NCBI GenBank assembly: GCA_902612345.1
Contig: CACMDE010000001.1
Coordinates: forward strand, 1 to 64,000
From: an uncultured Pelagibacteraceae bacterium
Lineage (GTDB): Bacteria > Pseudomonadota > Alphaproteobacteria > Pelagibacterales > Pelagibacteraceae
Direction: 5' to 3'
Length of the DNA stretch: 64,000 nucleotides
Shown here: piece after piece, positions 1-8,020 of the stretch
Position numbering within the stretch: position 1 is the stretch's first letter
Layout of the letters: the number at the start of each line of letters is the position of its first letter
The notes under the pieces: model-generated
Seen by the model: only the letters and a program-made list of their open reading frames with translations
Told to the model about the DNA's origin: nothing
Databases searched by the model: none
Program-made: the position numbers and the translations under genes

Positions 1-798
1 TTAATTACTTCAGCCTATATACAATTATTTTTATATTTTGTTTCAATTTTATTAGCAGCCTTTTATGTTTTTAGGTCTTTTTCACAAACTTTAGAAACTG
101 ATGCAAAAAATCTTTCAAATATTACAGCTTATATTATTAGATCATCTTTTTGGGCAGTTTTCATTGTTGGTTTAGCAGATTTTTTAATATCATTTATGGT
201 TGTAGAAAAACTTATTGAACCAATTTTTGGCGAAGCAGTAAAAATTAAATTAATTATTCCTAGTTTTAGAATTACATTTATTCACTTTCCATTAATATTA
301 ATTTCATTTGTAGTTGGGTATTTTACAAGGTCTGTAGGTTTTATTTGGTTAGGTGTCCTAGTTGTTGGAAGTGAATTTGCAATAGTATTATCAAGATTTA
401 TATTCGAATATGAGCAGGCTTTTCAAGGAGATTTAGTGCGTTTCTGGTATTCAGCTCTTTATCTATTTGCAAGTGCATATGCTTTAATTCATGAAGGCCA
501 TGTGAGAGTGGATGTTCTTTATACTGGCTTTAGTGAGAGAAAAAAAGCTTGGACCAATTCAATTGGATCACTTTTGTTAGGAATTCCTTTATGTTTAATT
601 ATTTTATTTTTAGGAATGGGTGGAAAAGCTAGCATAATAAACGGACCTGTAATTTCTTATGAAATTACTCAACAAGGATCAAATGGTCTATATCTACTCT
701 ATTTAATGGCAGTTTATTTAGCAGTATTTGCAATTTCAATGTTAATTCAATTCACAAGTTATTTTATGGTAAGTAGCTACAAACTTTTAAAAAACTAA
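1..798 (+). CDS. dctQ: TRAP transporter small permease (DctQ type), 5' end outside window
   Basis: The ORF track starts this gene at 196, but the same frame is open back to base 1 with no stop, and the translation upstream is hydrophobic and continuous. The true start therefore lies left of the window. About 265 residues are visible, with several membrane segments and the sequence HEGHVRVDVLY near the middle, which is the usual HxRxDxxY-like motif of DctQ small permeases. DctQ proteins join the large permease DctM in the inner membrane and dock the periplasmic binding protein. The stop is 3 bases before the large permease gene. It is longer than a typical 4-TM DctQ, as in the mannitol/chloroaromatic TRAP subgroup. 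Substrate unknown. Confidence 0.85.
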   Translation, partial: LITSAYIQLFLYFVSILLAAFYVFRSFSQTLETDAKNLSNITAYIIRSSFWAVFIVGLADFLISFMVVEKLIEPIFGEAVKIKLIIPSFRITFIHFPLILISFVVGYFTRSVGFIWLGVLVVGSEFAIVLSRFIFEYEQAFQGDLVRFWYSALYLFASAYALIHEGHVRVDVLYTGFSERKKAWTNSIGSLLLGIPLCLIILFLGMGGKASIINGPVISYEITQQGSNGLYLLYLMAVYLAVFAISMLIQFTSYFMVSSYKLLKN

Positions 799-801
799 TC
801 T

Positions 802-3453
802 ATGGAACATTTATTCTTAACAATACTTGTACTAATCATGATTGTAGCTCTTGCTTCTGGCTTTCCAGTTGCATTTGCTTTACCTGGTTCAGCTATAATT
901 TCAATTGGTCTTGCGGCTTTTTTTGGATATTTGTTTGAAGGAGACACAAGTGCATATTTCGCTACTGATGGACCAATAGAGTGGCTAACTGCTGGTATAA
1001 CAAATTTTAGAAGTAATTATTGGGATGTAGAGACAGATACTTTAATTGCAATTCCACTATTTATATTTATGGGAATAATGTTGCAAAAATCAAAAATTGC
1101 AGAGGACCTTTTAGTAACTATGGGCCAGCTTTTTGGACCTATACCTGGTGGTCTTGGAATTTCTGTAATTTTTGTTGGGGCATTGCTTGCGGCAACAACA
1201 GGTATAGTTGGAGCGACTGTAATTGCAATGGGATTAATTTCTTTGCCTACCATGTTAAATAATAAATATGACAGAAGTCTCGCAAGCGGAATTGTATGTT
1301 CCTCAGGAACACTTGGACAAATTATTCCACCTTCAATTGTTTTAATTATCATTGCTGACCAGTTAGCTAGTGCTTCTGATGTAGCTAATACAATGAGACA
1401 AGCAGATTACAAACTAGTTACTGGAGAATTTAATATGCCCGGGGAATTTAGAGTTGGCTCTACAAGCGCTGGAGATATGTTTCTTGGAGCTTTGTTGCCA
1501 GGATTAGTTTTAGTTGGACTTTATATGTTGTATGTATTTATATACGCAAGAATTTATCCTAAAGCAGCTCCTCCAGTACCATTTAAAGGTGAGTTGGATA
1601 TCAAATTTTGGTCCAAAGTTGTAATGGTTATAATTCCACCATTAGCACTAATATTTGCAGTTCTTGGTTCTATATTAATGGGCATTGCAACTGTTAATCA
1701 AGCTGGTTCAATTGGTGCAATTGGTGCAACTATAATGGCAGGGTACCGCCTTCATAAAGGAAAAAAAGATGAATATTACCCCTTACTCTTAACTATTATC
1801 TCTTTAGTTCCAATTTTTATATTATCAAAAAATTTTAATTTAAATATCAAAGCGATTGAAACAAGAGATTTAACAGCGATTTTTATTACAGGTTTTTTCA
1901 CTGTAATGTTTTTAGTTGGTATCATTTGGAGTTTTTGGAGAACCTTCAAAGTAGACAATGTTTTAAAAGAAGTTGTTATTGAAACTTGCACTACAACTTC
2001 GATGGTTTTTATAATTTTACTTGGTGCTGCTATGCTTACATCAGGTTTTAGGGCTTTCGGTGGAGAAGAATTAGTAAGGGATTTTCTACAAGATCTGCCT
2101 GGTGGATTTTGGATACAGTTTATAGTTGTAATGACTGTAATCTTTCTCTTGGGATTTTTTTTAGATTTTATTGAAATTGCAGTTGTTGTAGTTCCTATAA
2201 TTGCACCAATATTATTAGCTGAGACTGGTGCAAATGTCAGTGCTATTTGGTTAGGGGTAATGATAGGTGTTAATTTACAAACTTCCTTTTTAACACCACC
2301 ATTTGGATTTGCCCTTTTCTATTTAAAAGGAGTTGCTCCAAAATTCATAACAACCTTAAATATTTGGAAAGGTGTTGTAGCTTTTATTGTATTACAGCTT
2401 ATAGGTTTGGCCATTGTAGGTTTTTATCCAAGTTTAGTAAATTACCTGCCAGCAAGAACTTATTTAACATCTCATGTAGCTCCCCCCCCAATGAATCCAA
2501 AACTTCAAGATTGTTTGCAAGAATATAAATTTGCAATCTATAGTGAAAATGAACAGGAATTAAGAGCGGCAATTACTGATTTTGAAAAATCTATACCTTC
2601 AAACCTCCCAGTTGATAAATTAGATATTTTTGAAGAGCATGTGGAGTCTGCTCTAGGTACTTTTGCTTTAGTTGAAAAACTTCAAAAGACAGAGAAAGAA
2701 TATAATTTATTTGCTCAAGATTATAGAGATTTACACTTTAGCGTTAGGAAGAAAGAGAAAAAAATAAGAAAAATTGAACAAAGAATTGAAAAATTAAAAG
2801 CGGAAATAAGAAATTTAGATGACGATAAATTAGACACCAAAAACAAAATAGAGCTTAAAATAGAAAATTATGAATTAGAAATCGAGGAAATAATTAAAGA
2901 CATTCCCAAGAATTGGACAGCTAAAAATAAAGAGTTTAAAATAATTCATAAAGCAAAAAATACACAAACAAAGAGATATAGAAAAAATGTAGATGAAGCT
3001 TATGATTTGTTACTACAAATATCCCTGTTTATACAAGATGCAGAAAAACTAGAAAATGTGAAATCAGAATTTAATAAATTAAAAGTCAGCATAGAAAACG
3101 AAGTTTACAAGGATGCACTACTAGAAATTGATAATATATTTGAGGAAATTTCAGAAATTTCGGGTGTTGATGAAATTGCAAATAAACTTGATGATTTATA
3201 TTCAGCATTAGACGCAGAAGAATTAAATAAAGAGGAAATTAATAATTTTAGCAAAGATACTTTTAGCCTTGTAGTTCAAGAATTAGAATGGAGAAAAACT
3301 GCAGCAATAGATCTAATGCCTAAATTGAAAAAATATAACGAAATAATTAAAAACAATATAGGTTTAAGATTACAGTCTAAATTAACTAAAGAACAGGCCA
3401 AGATGGTAGCAGCTTGTAATGCTGATCATAAAGATATTTCACTAAATTTCTAA
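802..3453 (+). CDS. dctM: TRAP transporter large permease (DctM type) with C-terminal coiled-coil extension
   Basis: Residues 1 to about 555 form a multi-spanning DctM-type large permease, the sodium-coupled transport subunit of TRAP systems. The conserved NLQTSFLTPPFGFALFYLKG block lies near residue 495. Typical DctM proteins are about 430 aa; this one also has extra loops seen in the mannitol/chloroaromatic subgroup. After residue 560 the protein changes to a charged, soluble tail of about 320 aa. The stretch around residues 647-710 is rich in K, E and I and looks like a coiled coil. The switch falls on a run of eight C (2482-2489); loss of one C would stop translation at once. The gene sits 3 bases after DctQ and 2 bases before an MFS gene, so all three are probably co-transcribed. 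Confidence 0.9.
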   Translation: MEHLFLTILVLIMIVALASGFPVAFALPGSAIISIGLAAFFGYLFEGDTSAYFATDGPIEWLTAGITNFRSNYWDVETDTLIAIPLFIFMGIMLQKSKIAEDLLVTMGQLFGPIPGGLGISVIFVGALLAATTGIVGATVIAMGLISLPTMLNNKYDRSLASGIVCSSGTLGQIIPPSIVLIIIADQLASASDVANTMRQADYKLVTGEFNMPGEFRVGSTSAGDMFLGALLPGLVLVGLYMLYVFIYARIYPKAAPPVPFKGELDIKFWSKVVMVIIPPLALIFAVLGSILMGIATVNQAGSIGAIGATIMAGYRLHKGKKDEYYPLLLTIISLVPIFILSKNFNLNIKAIETRDLTAIFITGFFTVMFLVGIIWSFWRTFKVDNVLKEVVIETCTTTSMVFIILLGAAMLTSGFRAFGGEELVRDFLQDLPGGFWIQFIVVMTVIFLLGFFLDFIEIAVVVVPIIAPILLAETGANVSAIWLGVMIGVNLQTSFLTPPFGFALFYLKGVAPKFITTLNIWKGVVAFIVLQLIGLAIVGFYPSLVNYLPARTYLTSHVAPPPMNPKLQDCLQEYKFAIYSENEQELRAAITDFEKSIPSNLPVDKLDIFEEHVESALGTFALVEKLQKTEKEYNLFAQDYRDLHFSVRKKEKKIRKIEQRIEKLKAEIRNLDDDKLDTKNKIELKIENYELEIEEIIKDIPKNWTAKNKEFKIIHKAKNTQTKRYRKNVDEAYDLLLQISLFIQDAEKLENVKSEFNKLKVSIENEVYKDALLEIDNIFEEISEISGVDEIANKLDDLYSALDAEELNKEEINNFSKDTFSLVVQELEWRKTAAIDLMPKLKKYNEIIKNNIGLRLQSKLTKEQAKMVAACNADHKDISLNF
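2482..2489 (+). repeat. C8 homopolymer at the permease/coiled-coil junction of dctM
   Basis: Eight consecutive C encode most of Pro561-Pro563. With one C fewer the frame reads Pro-Pro-Gln-stop, and that TGA overlaps the ATG at 2491 as ATGA. With one C more a stop also follows within about 15 codons. Runs of C this long are exceptional in DNA this AT-rich. Confidence 0.9.
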
Positions 3454-3455
3454 TT

Positions 3456-4694
3456 ATGGATAAATTTATTCTCCAAAAAAATCAGGCCATTATTGTATTT
3501 TTAGTATTTGCATATGGTTATTTTTTATCTTGTTTATTAAGAGCTATTACAGCAACTCTATCACCGGTTTTAACTTCAGAATTTAATTTATCAGCTGCAG
3601 ACCTGGGTTTACTGGCTGGAGGTTATTTTTTTGGTTTTGCTTGTATGCAAATACCACTTGGATATTTGTTAGATAAATTTGGACCTAAAAAAATTATTTC
3701 AATATTTTTATTAATCGCTTTTGTAGGAACAACTTCATTCGCATTATCTCAAACTTTTTCAGGATTGTTTATCTCAAGAATATTAATTGGAATTGGTGTC
3801 AGCGCTTGTTTAATGGCGCCCTTAACTGGTTATAGAATTTGGTTTGCTGAAAATTTGCAACAAAGAGCAAATTCATGGATGTTAATGATTGCTTCTTTAG
3901 GATTTGTGTCCTCAACATTACCGGTGCAACTTTTGTTACCTAGTTTTGGATGGAGATGGATTTTTGGTGGAATAGCGATATTAATATTAGTAAGCACTTT
4001 TTTAATGTTAATCTTCATACCAAATTGGAATCAAAAAGAAATTATTAACTCAACAAAAAATTTAGATCAATCAGGAAGTCTAGGTGATGTTTGGAAAAGT
4101 AAATTTTTTATAAGTGTTATACCAATGGGATTATTTAATTATGGAGGATTAATGGCCATCCAAACTTTGTGGGCAGGACCATGGATGATTAGAGTTGCTG
4201 GCTACACACCCATTGAAAGTGCAACAGGATTATTTTGGATAAATATTACGATGCTCTTTTCGTTTTTTGTGTGGGGATATTTCTTACCAAAAATAAACGA
4301 TCAAGGATTTAGCGCATTAAAAATATTAAAATTTGGACTACCTTTCAGTTTTATTGTTATGTTAATTATAATTATACTTGGCAGCAAGGCTGGCGCAGCA
4401 TACCTTACTTTATTTATATTAAGTTCAATTTTTTTATCTGTAACCCAACCTGCGGTAGGTTTATCATTTCCTAGTTATTTAGCTGGAAAAGCTCTTACTT
4501 CTTTTAATTTACTGATATTTTCAGGAACTTTTATAATGCAATGGTTAATTGGTTTCATAATTGATTATGTAAAGACATTGGGTTATTCACAAGTATTAGG
4601 ATTTAAGGTAGCATTTACTGCTTTCCTTTTTTTAAGCTTGGTCTCGTACATATTTTTTATAATTTTAAATAAAAATAGAAATTACAATCTGTAA
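3456..4694 (+). CDS. Major facilitator superfamily transporter
   Basis: This 412-aa protein has about 12 hydrophobic segments. Between segments 2 and 3 it has GYLLDKFGPKK, the MFS signature loop (GxLaDrxGrkr type), so it is a secondary transporter of the inner membrane. The N-terminal half has the usual helix 4-5 pattern with RILIGIGVSACLMAP. It starts 2 bases after the extended DctM gene and probably belongs to the same transcript. Nothing in the sequence fixes the substrate; uptake or efflux of a small organic acid is possible from the context. The stop codon lies inside a weak inverted repeat. Confidence 0.85.
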   Translation: MDKFILQKNQAIIVFLVFAYGYFLSCLLRAITATLSPVLTSEFNLSAADLGLLAGGYFFGFACMQIPLGYLLDKFGPKKIISIFLLIAFVGTTSFALSQTFSGLFISRILIGIGVSACLMAPLTGYRIWFAENLQQRANSWMLMIASLGFVSSTLPVQLLLPSFGWRWIFGGIAILILVSTFLMLIFIPNWNQKEIINSTKNLDQSGSLGDVWKSKFFISVIPMGLFNYGGLMAIQTLWAGPWMIRVAGYTPIESATGLFWINITMLFSFFVWGYFLPKINDQGFSALKILKFGLPFSFIVMLIIIILGSKAGAAYLTLFILSSIFLSVTQPAVGLSFPSYLAGKALTSFNLLIFSGTFIMQWLIGFIIDYVKTLGYSQVLGFKVAFTAFLFLSLVSYIFFIILNKNRNYNL

Positions 4695-4783
4695 TTGTAA
4701 AAAAACTCAAAATGCAAAATTTAGCTCATGAGAATTAGAATCTTTCTAAGGACAATTTGGGTTTTTTATGCTTAACTTAGATA

Positions 4784-4797
4784 GTTAATTAATTAAC
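4784..4797. promoter_or_regulatory. 14-bp perfect palindrome in the dctP upstream region
   Basis: GTTAATTAATTAAC is a perfect palindrome 22 bases before the dctP start, just upstream of the Shine-Dalgarno sequence. It could be an operator, but short AT palindromes arise easily by chance in this genome. Confidence 0.25.
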
Positions 4798-4819
4798 TTC
4801 AATAAAAAGAGGAGAGAAA

Positions 4820-5977
4820 ATGGTTAAAGAAAACAAAAAGTCTTTGAAGAAAATTTCTTCTAGACGAAAGTTCTTTAAGGTAGCAGCAGCAACTGGAGCA
4901 GCAGCGACAGCAGCTGTGGCTATGCCTAACCTTGCATTAGGAAGTGGACATGTAACACTTAAAATGCAAGCTGCTTGGCCTAGTGGAGCTAACATATTTT
5001 TCGAAATGGCAGGAGACTATGCGAAAATGGTTAGTGACATGTCAGGTGGAACTTTAAAAATAGACCTTCAACCAGTTGGTGCTGTTGTTAAAACATCAGA
5101 AATTGGTGATGCTGTAAGTACAGGTGTATTGGATATGGGTCACTGGGTGACTGCATACTGGTACGGTAAAAATGCAGCAGCTTCATTATTTGGAACTGGT
5201 CCTTCATACGGAATGTCATCTCAAGAAGTAATGGGATGGATGGAATACGGTGGAGGAAGAGCTCTATACGAAGAAACTTTAGCAAAAGTTGGCTATGACT
5301 ATGTTGGATATTTCCACATGCCGATGCCAGCACAACCTTTTGGATGGTTCAAAAAGAACGTAACAAAAGTTTCTGATGTTAAAGGAATGAAGTATAGAAC
5401 AGTTGGTCTTGCAACTAACGTCCTTACTGCAATGGGAATGGTAGTTAGACAATTACCAGGTGGTGAAATTCAACCAGCAATGAAAACTGGATTGATTGAA
5501 GCAGCTGAGTTTAACAACCCAACTTCAGACTCTCAGTTTGGTATGCAGGATGTTTCTAAGCATTATCACTTAGGATCATTCCACCAATCTCAAGAGATGT
5601 TTGAAATTCCAATTAACAAGAAAAAACTAAACAGTTTATCTCCAGCTCACCAAGCAATTTTGAAAAATGCTGCATATGCTGCTAACTCTGATAACTATTT
5701 CAAAGCGTTAGTAAGATATTCAGCTGATTTATCTAAATTGATGAATGAGCACAAGGTAAATGTTTACCAAACTTCAGATGAAATCCTAGCTGAGCAATTA
5801 AAAGGTTGGGATAAAGTGATCGGTGACTTTAATAAGAAAGATCCTTTCTTTAAAAAGATCGTAGACTCACAAAAAACATATGCTAAAAGAGTTATGAAGT
5901 ACTTGCTGATGAATCAGCCTAACTACAGACTTGCATATGAAAATGAGTTTGGTTCACTAGCTAAGGTTAAAATCTAA
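4820..5977 (+). CDS. dctP: TRAP transporter solute-binding protein (DctP type), Tat-exported
   Basis: This 385-aa periplasmic binding protein belongs to the TRAP mannitol/chloroaromatic (TakP-like) group. The N-terminus has a twin-arginine signal: SSRRKFFK with Arg15-Arg16, an Ala-rich hydrophobic stretch, and probable cleavage after about residue 41. The mature part begins VTLKMQAAWP, as in TakP-like proteins, which bind small oxo- or hydroxy-acids. A strong GAGGAG ribosome site lies 8-12 bases before the ATG. G+C is visibly higher than in the neighbours, consistent with high expression. A strong terminator follows, which would let the binding protein be made in excess over the permease genes downstream. 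Exact ligand unknown. Confidence 0.92.
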   Translation: MVKENKKSLKKISSRRKFFKVAAATGAAATAAVAMPNLALGSGHVTLKMQAAWPSGANIFFEMAGDYAKMVSDMSGGTLKIDLQPVGAVVKTSEIGDAVSTGVLDMGHWVTAYWYGKNAAASLFGTGPSYGMSSQEVMGWMEYGGGRALYEETLAKVGYDYVGYFHMPMPAQPFGWFKKNVTKVSDVKGMKYRTVGLATNVLTAMGMVVRQLPGGEIQPAMKTGLIEAAEFNNPTSDSQFGMQDVSKHYHLGSFHQSQEMFEIPINKKKLNSLSPAHQAILKNAAYAANSDNYFKALVRYSADLSKLMNEHKVNVYQTSDEILAEQLKGWDKVIGDFNKKDPFFKKIVDSQKTYAKRVMKYLLMNQPNYRLAYENEFGSLAKVKI

Positions 5978-6004
5978 TTAAAACTTAGATTATAAATTTA
6001 TATT

Positions 6005-6032
6005 AAAGGGGGGTATTTGCCCCCCTTTTTTA
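6005..6032 (+). terminator. Rho-independent terminator after dctP
   Basis: AAAGGGGGG, loop TATTTG, CCCCCCTTT form a 9-bp stem with a G6/C6 core followed by a T run. It lies 27 bases after the dctP stop and before dctQ. This is the clearest intrinsic terminator in the window. Confidence 0.93.
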
Positions 6033-6079
6033 TTATAAATAGTTGAAATTTTTTAATTATAGTAGATATTAATTTGCTC

Positions 6080-6667
6080 ATGAGATCATTCATAAAATTT
6101 GCAGATACGCTTAGTACCTCAATGGGAAAAGCTTTCTCTTGGTGCATTGTAGTTTTAATGGGCGGAACTTGTTATGAAGTATTTATGGCTTATGCATTAA
6201 ATGCACCAACCCTTTGGAATTTTGATTTTAGTTTACAAATGTATGGTGCAATTTTTATGATGGCTGGCGCTTACACACTTAGTACCGAAGCACATGTTAG
6301 AGGAGATGTAATTTATAGACTTTTTCCAGTTAGAGTACAAGGATCTATAGATTTAGTGTTGTATTTTATTTTTTTCTTTCCCGGTGTACTTGCCTTAGCG
6401 TTTTATGGATGGGATTATGCTGCTCAAGCTTGGAAAATAAAAGAGACAAGTTGGAATAGTCCTGCACAAATTCAAATTTATATGGCAAAATCAATGATAC
6501 CGCTTGCTGGTATTTTATTAATCATACAAGGTATTAGTGAAGTGTTTAGATCAATAATTTGTATTCAAACCGGTCATTGGCCAAAAAGAGCCTCAGCAGA
6601 TGCTGAAGAAACAGAAAAAGTTTTAATGAGAACTTCACAAGATCAGGATCAAAAAGATGTTATTTGA
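6080..6667 (+). CDS. dctQ: TRAP transporter small permease (DctQ type)
   Basis: This is a protein of about 195 aa with four membrane segments and the motif TEAHVRGDVIY, typical of DctQ. The ORF track starts at TTG 6074; I prefer the ATG two codons later (MRSFIKF), since neither has a clear ribosome site and ATG is the commoner start. It overlaps the following dctM gene by 11 bases, so the two are translationally coupled. With DctP at 4820 and DctM at 6657 it makes a complete TRAP system. The C-terminal tail is charged and cytoplasmic. Confidence 0.88.
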   Translation: MRSFIKFADTLSTSMGKAFSWCIVVLMGGTCYEVFMAYALNAPTLWNFDFSLQMYGAIFMMAGAYTLSTEAHVRGDVIYRLFPVRVQGSIDLVLYFIFFFPGVLALAFYGWDYAAQAWKIKETSWNSPAQIQIYMAKSMIPLAGILLIIQGISEVFRSIICIQTGHWPKRASADAEETEKVLMRTSQDQDQKDVI

Positions 6668-8018
6668 ACTTACAAATCCAGAAATTGCAATCATGATGAT
6701 GGGCCTTTTCCTGTTTGCAGTATTATTAGGATTTCCAATTGCTTTCACGTTAATGGCTATGGGAATAGGTTTTGGTTATTATGCATATTACGATCCAGCC
6801 TTAATGGAAAATATTTTTGATAATCGGATCTTTAGATTGTTTATTAATAATACCTATTCGGTTATGGACAATACAGTTCTGACAGCTGTACCATTATTTT
6901 TGTTTATGGGGTATTTGGTTGAAAGAGCTGGAATAGTAGCAAGATTATTTTTCGCTATAAGATTAGCTTCACACGGTTTGCCAGCTTCAATGGCGGTTGC
7001 TGCTTTAGTAACTTGTGCATTATTTTCTACAGCAACTGGAATTATTGGTGCCGTAGTTACTTTAATGGGATTATTAGCTTGGCCAGCAATGATCAAAGCT
7101 GGTTATGATAAAAAATTTGCATCAGGAATTATTTGTTCAGGTGGTTGTTTAGGAATATTAATTCCACCAAGTATTATGCTTATTGTATATGCTGTAATAG
7201 CACAGTTATCGCCTTTAAGACTTTTTGCTGCAGCTATATTTCCTGGTTTAATGTTAGCAGGACTGTATATTGGATATGCAATTTTCAGAGCATGGTTAAA
7301 TCCTTCAATTGCTCCAAAACCACCAAAAGAGGAGATCCCTCCAAGATCAGTAATATTGAGAGAAGTTTTAGTTTCTTTCTTACCTTTATTTTCACTAATC
7401 ATTCTAGTGCTTGGGACTATTTTAGCAGGAATAGCCACTCCAGCGGAGGCTGCTGCTGTGGGTGCATTCGGAGCACTTGTATTATCTTATTTTTATAAAA
7501 CACTTAAATGGAAAAATTTTAAGGAATCAGTCTTTCTAACGGCAAAAACAACTGCAATGATTATGTGGCTGTTCATCGGATCTTGGACATTCGCTGCAGT
7601 ATTTTCTTATTTAGGTGGTCATGAAGTGTTTGAACATTTCTTTAAATCTATGAATTTACAACCGTGGCAATTCTTAGTTATTACCCAAATAATAATTTTC
7701 CTACTAGGTTGGCCGTTAGAATGGACAGAAATATTAATTATTTTTGTTCCAATATTCTTACCTTTAGTAGAGTTTTTTGGAGTAAATCCATATTTTTTTG
7801 CAATGCTAATTGCTTTAAATTTACAAACTTCTTTCTTAACACCACCAATGGCAATGTCCGCCTATTATCTGAAGGGTGTCCAATCAAGAAATGTAGAACT
7901 ATTAGATATCTTCAGAGGAATTATGCCATTTTTAGCGATCGTAATTCTTGCGATGTTTCTAATGTATATGTTCCCTGGCATAGCACTTTGGTTACCAGAA
8001 ACTTTATTTGCTAATTAA
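6657..8018 (+). CDS. dctM: TRAP transporter large permease (DctM type)
   Basis: This 453-aa membrane protein is of normal DctM length with about 12 membrane segments. It carries ATGIIGAVVTLMGLLAWPAM, ILIPPSIMLIVYA and NLQTSFLTPPMAMSAYYLKG, blocks shared with the DctM at 802. It forms the transport path for the ligand delivered by DctP, driven by the sodium gradient in characterised members. Unlike the first DctM it has no C-terminal extension. The start overlaps DctQ by 11 bases, and the amidase gene begins 2 bases after its stop. Confidence 0.93.
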   Translation: MLFELTNPEIAIMMMGLFLFAVLLGFPIAFTLMAMGIGFGYYAYYDPALMENIFDNRIFRLFINNTYSVMDNTVLTAVPLFLFMGYLVERAGIVARLFFAIRLASHGLPASMAVAALVTCALFSTATGIIGAVVTLMGLLAWPAMIKAGYDKKFASGIICSGGCLGILIPPSIMLIVYAVIAQLSPLRLFAAAIFPGLMLAGLYIGYAIFRAWLNPSIAPKPPKEEIPPRSVILREVLVSFLPLFSLIILVLGTILAGIATPAEAAAVGAFGALVLSYFYKTLKWKNFKESVFLTAKTTAMIMWLFIGSWTFAAVFSYLGGHEVFEHFFKSMNLQPWQFLVITQIIIFLLGWPLEWTEILIIFVPIFLPLVEFFGVNPYFFAMLIALNLQTSFLTPPMAMSAYYLKGVQSRNVELLDIFRGIMPFLAIVILAMFLMYMFPGIALWLPETLFAN

Positions 8019-8020
8019 GA

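Noticed and set aside
1017-1352. 111-aa minus-strand ORF inside dctM, and similar ORFs at 7103-7438 and 7133-7498
   Set aside because: They lie inside strongly supported TRAP permease genes and are antisense or out-of-frame shadows.
4682-4700. TTACAAT-CTGTA-ATTGTAA inverted repeat across the MFS stop codon, as a terminator
   Set aside because: The stem is only 7 A/T-rich pairs and is followed by A, not T, on the + strand; chance is likely at this base composition.
4735-4749. TTAGAA-TCT-TTCTAA short palindrome upstream of dctP as an operator
   Set aside because: Six-base A/T-rich arms with a 3-base gap are expected by chance here, and nothing else supports it.
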